Shown piece after piece: positions 59,603 through 64,000 of a stretch of 64,000 nt of DNA. Position 1 is the first letter of the stretch. Each line of letters starts with the position of its first letter. Location of the stretch: positions 1,860,001 through 1,924,000 of the forward strand of contig SRSI01000009.1 in the NCBI GenBank assembly GCA_005656395.1, read 5' to 3'. Made by a program: the position numbers and the translations under genes. The notes below the pieces were generated by a model that was given only the letters and a program-made list of their open reading frames with translations, had not been told where the DNA came from and searched no databases. Source of the stretch: Strongyloides papillosus. Lineage: Eukaryota; Nematoda; Chromadorea; Rhabditida; Strongyloididae.

Positions 59603-60351
59603 ATGGCTGATATTAGCACCTGTTGTGCAAATTGTAGTAGAATTGTCAATATTTTATTAAACTTTTTATTATTTTTGATTGGATTAGCAATAATAGGTTT
59701 AACATTATGGATAAGACTTGATGATCGTTTTGAATATGAAATAAGAAGTAATTTAATGAATGTTACAATTAACCAAAATAGTTATGATATGATAAATACC
59801 AAACAACAACTTCAATTTGGTATTCTTGTTGTATTCTGGGTTCTTCTTGGTTATGGATTATTAGACTGTATTGTTGGATTAATTGGAATGGTCAGTAATG
59901 GATGTAATAGTAAATGTTGTCTGGGATTCTACTCTTTTCTTGCTATCATTTTTTTGCTTGTTGAAATAGCTGTCATTGTATTTGTAGCTGTTACAAAGGA
60001 TACTCATCAAAATACTGTAATAAGATATGTTCGTTTAACTGTTCAAGCTAATAATTATGATTACAATGCTCTAAGACAGAGAGTAAGATTATTTATGTAA
60101 TTTTTTAAATTTTAATCGTATTTTTATAGTATGGCTGTTGTGGATCTGATCAATCTTCTATTGGGTGTCCAGTAGGCAGCTTGAATTGTGTTGACGCTGT
60201 ATGGAACAGACTTTTTGAAGTTATTCTTATATCACTTATCGTAATCGGAATTAAGGCTTTTGGAAAATTAATAACAGTTATTTTAAGTTGTGTACCAATG
60301 TGTGGAAGTAAATATAATACTCTTGTTGAAGCCCCTGCCCACACAACATAA
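59603..60351 (+). CDS. Tetraspanin-like four-pass membrane protein
   Basis: Exons are 59603-60082 and 60130-60351; 233 aa. The first 30 residues hold a Cys-containing N-terminus (CCANCSRIVNILLNFLLFLI), typical of tetraspanins. TM1 is followed by a small extracellular loop with N-glycosylation sites, then TM2 (FGILVVFWVLLGYGLLDCIV) and TM3. The large extracellular loop carries the CCG motif created at the splice (YGCCGSDQSSIGCPVG, then NCVDAVWN), and TM4 plus a short tail follow. Length is a little under the usual 220-280, because the second loop is short. Tetraspanins organise membrane microdomains. The subfamily is not assigned. Confidence 0.85.
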
Positions 60352-60698
60352 CTTATTTGTAAAATACTTTTTTTTAAATCAAATAATAACATATAAACAT
60401 ATAATATAAACTTATTATTATTTATATATATCTTGAAAATATAATTTTCCAGGAATTTCATACGTTACTTACAAAGTGCAATAAATTTGAAAATATAAAA
60501 AACACAAAATAACTTCAAATGTCTTTCAAAAAATAAAGTGAATAATAGATTTCCAAGAAAAATTTATGTATAGTATGTATAATTATAATTCAGCCTAACT
60601 AAACTTTTACCATTCCAGTAACTAATATTTTTATAACAAAGATAAACAAAAAACAATTTATGACCACTAAGAACTAATTTAACATCTATTTTTTATTT
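60352..60698. other. Intergenic, converging 3' ends
   Basis: About 350 bp between the tetraspanin (+) and the ribosomal protein gene (-). Two 3' UTRs are expected, and nothing else is seen. Confidence 0.5.
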
Positions 60699-61290
60699 TC
60701 ATTTCTTTCCACTACTTTTTATTGTTTCAATAAACCATGAATTTCTTGGCTTCTCAATTTCAATAACTCTTTTTCCATCCACAACTTCAGGTTTTACTTC
60801 CTTATCATCCTTATATTTAACAAAAATCCCACGGTCTTGTGATTCACCTTTATATGGATTGTACTCCATCATTTTTTCTTTAATCATGTTAGTAATCTCC
60901 CTTACTTTCGAGTAACAATTTTTACAAATTGTATCAGCAGTATGGTAACTTCCACAAAATTGACATGTAATTAAGTTTTCTTCTGGTGTTAATAACCTTG
61001 TGTATGAAAATTTCCTTGTTTGTTTTTTTGCTACATAAAATAAAAAAAATAAAAATAAAGAAAAAAATGTACCTACGTTTAGAAGTTCTATATTTTGGAA
61101 CACCTAATAAAATTCTCATATCGTTTATAATTTTATTTACGTCATAGCGGTCAGATGACGAAGCAGCAGTAGGAAGAGATACGGTAGGTGACAATGCAAG
61201 AGCTGGAGCGACTGGTGGATAATTATGTGATAATATATTATATCCCAGTCTGACTATCTCTTCACACTTCCTACGAAATTGAATAAACAT
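60699..61290 (-). CDS. mrpl-32: Mitochondrial ribosomal protein bL32m (mrpl-32)
   Basis: Large-subunit mitoribosomal protein. Exons are 61077-61290 and 60699-61030; 181 aa. Exon 1 encodes a basic leader plus the family start ILLGVPKYRTSK, which matches the VPKxRRT start of the mature human protein after the mitochondrial presequence. The C-terminal exon carries the zinc ribbon (CQFCGSYHTADTICKNCYSK), as in bL32m, and ends with the WFIETIK tail. The splice is set by phase: the donor is C|GTAGGT (61077) rather than the next AG|GTAC, because only this keeps the zinc-ribbon frame. Confidence 0.88.
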
Positions 61291-61479
61291 TCTAAAAAAG
61301 TTATTACATAATGTTATAAAAACTAAAAAAGATATTTTAACGCTTAAAACTGGTAAGAAAAATAATGAAAAATAAAGTACTTTAGTATTTTTATAGGTGC
61401 ATACATAAATGTTTTTTTTTTAAAGTAAAAAATTAGTATACTCAAATTTATATAATTTTAAACCGGATTTCATAATAAA

Positions 61480-63104
61480 TTAAAAATCATCATCATCTTC
61501 TTCGGCCAATTCTTTGACAAAATCCAGTTCCTAAAAAAATTATATATTTAAAATAAAAAATGTACTAAAAAGTTTTACTTACTTGTTGCTCTCTTCTACG
61601 TTGCTCTTCAATAGTTTCAACGTTAAGTCCCTTGTTATTTGGTGGAAATCTCAATGCTCTTACCAGATGATTATGTAATTCAAGGCAAGTTCTAATTCTC
61701 GAATCAAAATCTAATTGAGGTCTCTCACCTTTGTACATATCTTCAATATCTCGAGATTGTAGAAATCTTTCATTTGCTGCTTTGTCAAAAGTGATATATG
61801 CATTTATATTACCATCTTTAATTGCTTTAGCTACCAAATATTCCACTTCTGTTGAATTTTTAATTCCGAGTTTCTTAGCAATTTCACTAATACCAATTTT
61901 TGAATAAGCTAATGAAATATTTCTTACAGCAGTCCTAATAACATTCTGACGAAGACGAACAACTAAAGACAGTATCTCATCATTAACAAATTTCTCTCTA
62001 AACTCAGAAACCACTTCATCGAAATTTTCAACATCACCTTTTCTACAGGCATTAGCAAGACGATAGTATGGTGTTAAGATACCACGGAAAATATCTTGTT
62101 TAAAAATACTTTTGTCAGGAACCTCACCACGAAGAAGACATAAAACAATCATCCATTTTTGTACATTTTGTTTAAATCCAATAGCAGCATTTTGTGGGGC
62201 TTTTCTAAAAGCATTCTCAAATAATTCAAAGGCTTCTTTATACTTAAGTTCAAGAGCACGGATTCTACCTTGATAGTAGTAAAAACGAGCAAGTTCATTA
62301 TTATTAACATGTTCTGGAAATACAATTTTAGATAATAATTGTGCAGCAGCTTGATATTGCTTAGTAACAATATAAGCACGTAATAAATAATTGATTAAAA
62401 CAGCTTGTGATTCCTTTTGATGACGTAATGTTGCTGTACGAAGACGTGCATTGAAGTAACTAATAATTACACCCAGTTTCCCAGTACGTTCATGCATTAA
62501 ACCATAGTAATAGAAAGCTTTAGCTAAAATAACGTCTAAGCTTCTATTCTCAAGAACATCGATTCTATCAATTAAAGATTGACAAGCTTTTAAAGCATTA
62601 TCATTATTTTTGTTGTCAACAAGATAGAGAACAGCCAATGTATGAATATACAGTTCAACTTCTGGAACAACAGATTCTCCTTTACGAATAACGCGAGGAC
62701 TTTTACCCAAAGTAGGCAAATCTTTTTTCCCACTGTCAAGATCAACATTCACGTCAATCTCCATTGGAGCAGCAGTTTTAACATTTTTACATTCTGTTGG
62801 AAGTAGAGCTAATAAAGCATCTTTCTGTGCTGGTACATTACTTAAAAATTGGTTAATGAGTCTTCCTAAAACTCCAGCATCGAGTTCTTTACGTGTTCTG
62901 GTTAGTGATTGTAAAAGCCTTCCAAGAATAAATGATTCACCTTTCTCCAAAAGAAGGCAGCAATCTTTTATATCTAAAAAAATTTAATAAAATTTTGTCA
63001 GTAAAAGAATCAACCCTACTGTTAAAAAGTGTTTCCGATTTTTTTTCAGCAGAATCTTCAGCAACTTGAGGTTTGACCTCTTCTACCTCCATTTTTTCAA
63101 CCAT
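61480..63104 (-). CDS. rpn-3: 26S proteasome non-ATPase subunit RPN3 (PSMD3)
   Basis: PCI-domain lid subunit of the 19S regulatory particle. Exons are 63020-63104, 61583-62973 and 61480-61530; 508 aa. The start MVEKMEVEEVKPQ and the long helical repeat region (ESFILGRLLQSLTRTRKELD, LLRAYIVTKQYQAAAQLLSK, RFYYYQGRIRALELKYKEAF) lead to the PCI/PINT domain (VVRLRQNVIRTAVRNISLAY, SKIGISEIAKKLGIKN, VAKAIKDGNINAYITFDK). The ending is ELDFVKELAEEDDDDF, acidic as in other RPN3s. Length fits PSMD3 (about 500-534). The first intron donor is A|GTAGGG, fixed by phase. Confidence 0.95.
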
Positions 63105-64000
63105 CTTTAAAAATTACTATCAATTAAAACCCAAACTCCGAGATTCGCAATAAATAAAAATGAATGATAATAATTTTGAACAAAGTGGCAATACACCAAT
63201 CACCGTTTTTGCATTTGTTTATGTTCGCTATGAGATCCAATGATTTTATTTTTGAAAAGAAAATGTCTATTCACCAATGAATAGTTTACAAAATTCTTCA
63301 GAATGTCAGAAATTACCCCAGAAGTAGTGGTCATTTTAATTAGCAGTGTGGTGGGATGGTTTGAAAATAAAAAACATTCATTTTTGCAAAAAAATTATTC
63401 TTTTTCGCATAGGGGAGATTATCTTACATCTGAATGAAGTATATATTTTATGTATTATAAAAAGTTTAGTTTTTAAAAAACAGAAAGTTTTAAGGAGGAT
63501 TAGAGAATTGAAAGGATAAGAAAGTAAGATATTTTTTTTAAAAAACTAAATTTGAAAATAAGATTAATTTTGATTTTTCATCTTTAAAGAAGTGAAATTC
63601 ATCATAATACGGAAATAAAAATTATCTAAATTGAATAATAATATTTTTTAATGGCAAAAAAATAAAGAGTTTTTAGAAAAATATTAAGATTAATATTTCA
63701 TAACATTAACTGAATTATTATGTTGGAAAATTAATTTTATTTATAATATTAAAACAAGGAAATTATTAAAATAATTTTGAATTTTATGTTATAGTTAAGA
63801 TACTAAAATTTAGTTTTTGACTTATACATTTAATTATTATTAAATGTTATTGATAATTAGTAATTTTATATAACATGTTTTAGTGTATCCAATTTAAAAA
63901 TAAATCTTGTATAATTTAAAAGTGATATAATGATTAATTTACGTCATTTCATCTTTATATTATTTACTGTGAAAATTTTCATTAATAGTTATTTGCATTA
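63105..64000. other. Upstream region of rpn-3, right edge of window
   Basis: About 900 bp. The first 300 bp are less AT-rich, as expected for a promoter. A 43-codon ORF on + starts at 63303 (MSEITPEVVVILISSVVGWF) and may be a small gene read in the other direction (see findings). The last 500 bp is plain AT-rich DNA. Confidence 0.45.

Noticed and set aside
61031..61076. Use of the stronger-looking donor AG|GTACAT for the mrpl-32 intron
   Set aside because: It would put the zinc-ribbon exon out of frame; C|GTAGGT one codon earlier keeps it.

Overview
The window is nuclear DNA of a nematode, most likely a clade IV worm of the Strongyloides/Parastrongyloides group (species not determinable by eye). 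The base composition is very AT-rich. Genes are intron-poor, and most introns are only about 38-60 nt, all GT...AG. There is a cuticle collagen ending in a Cys-x-x-Cys-Pro-Pro-Pro-Arg-type tail, and many proteins are clear orthologues of C. elegans genes. No bacterial, plasmid or phage features are present. I rebuilt spliced models by checking reading-frame continuity across every junction; those junctions are inferences from sequence, not from transcripts.

Layout, left to right: a CLC-2-type chloride channel cut by the left edge (1-2061, +) converges on PEX14 (2117-2800, -). Then come a two-repeat DM9-like protein (-), tRNA-Gln(CTG) (+), a nine-exon AK5-like adenylate kinase (-), a GH20 beta-hexosaminidase (-), a FMRFamide-receptor-like GPCR (-), a short Rpn13/ADRM1-type Pru protein (-) and ATAD3 (-). 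Two tandem paralogous F-box-like genes, both 593 aa, follow on +. Next is a compact minus-strand block: a 54-aa small membrane protein found only by splicing two tiny exons, an ACDH-11/AidB-type acyl-CoA dehydrogenase with an initiator tRNA-Met nested antisense in an intron, a C/EBP-type bZIP, RAB-30 and ASC-1/TRIP4. After a 2.5 kb non-coding stretch come a Pygopus-like PHD protein (+) and a secreted PD40 propeller protein (+). SEC24 (-) follows, then a 5 kb gene-poor stretch with decayed coding remnants, a cuticle collagen (-), the Golgi SNARE GOS-28 (-), an unrecognised Tyr/Asn/Pro-rich protein (+), AKAP1 with KH and Tudor domains (+), a tetraspanin (+), mitochondrial ribosomal protein bL32m (-) and proteasome subunit RPN3/PSMD3 (-).

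Most genes are unrelated housekeeping or signalling genes, as is normal for a nematode chromosome. Loose themes are ER/Golgi traffic (SEC24, RAB-30, GOS-28), mitochondrial membrane organisation (ATAD3, AKAP1, bL32m) and the ubiquitin-proteasome system (RPN3, Pru protein, F-box pair). None forms an obvious operon. The most interesting unexplained signals are three: a 60-nt near-perfect hairpin upstream of the first F-box gene (18403-18462), a nested multi-branch fold at 32984-33059 in otherwise AT-rich non-coding DNA, and a duplicated ATAD3-leader segment placed in front of the second F-box gene.
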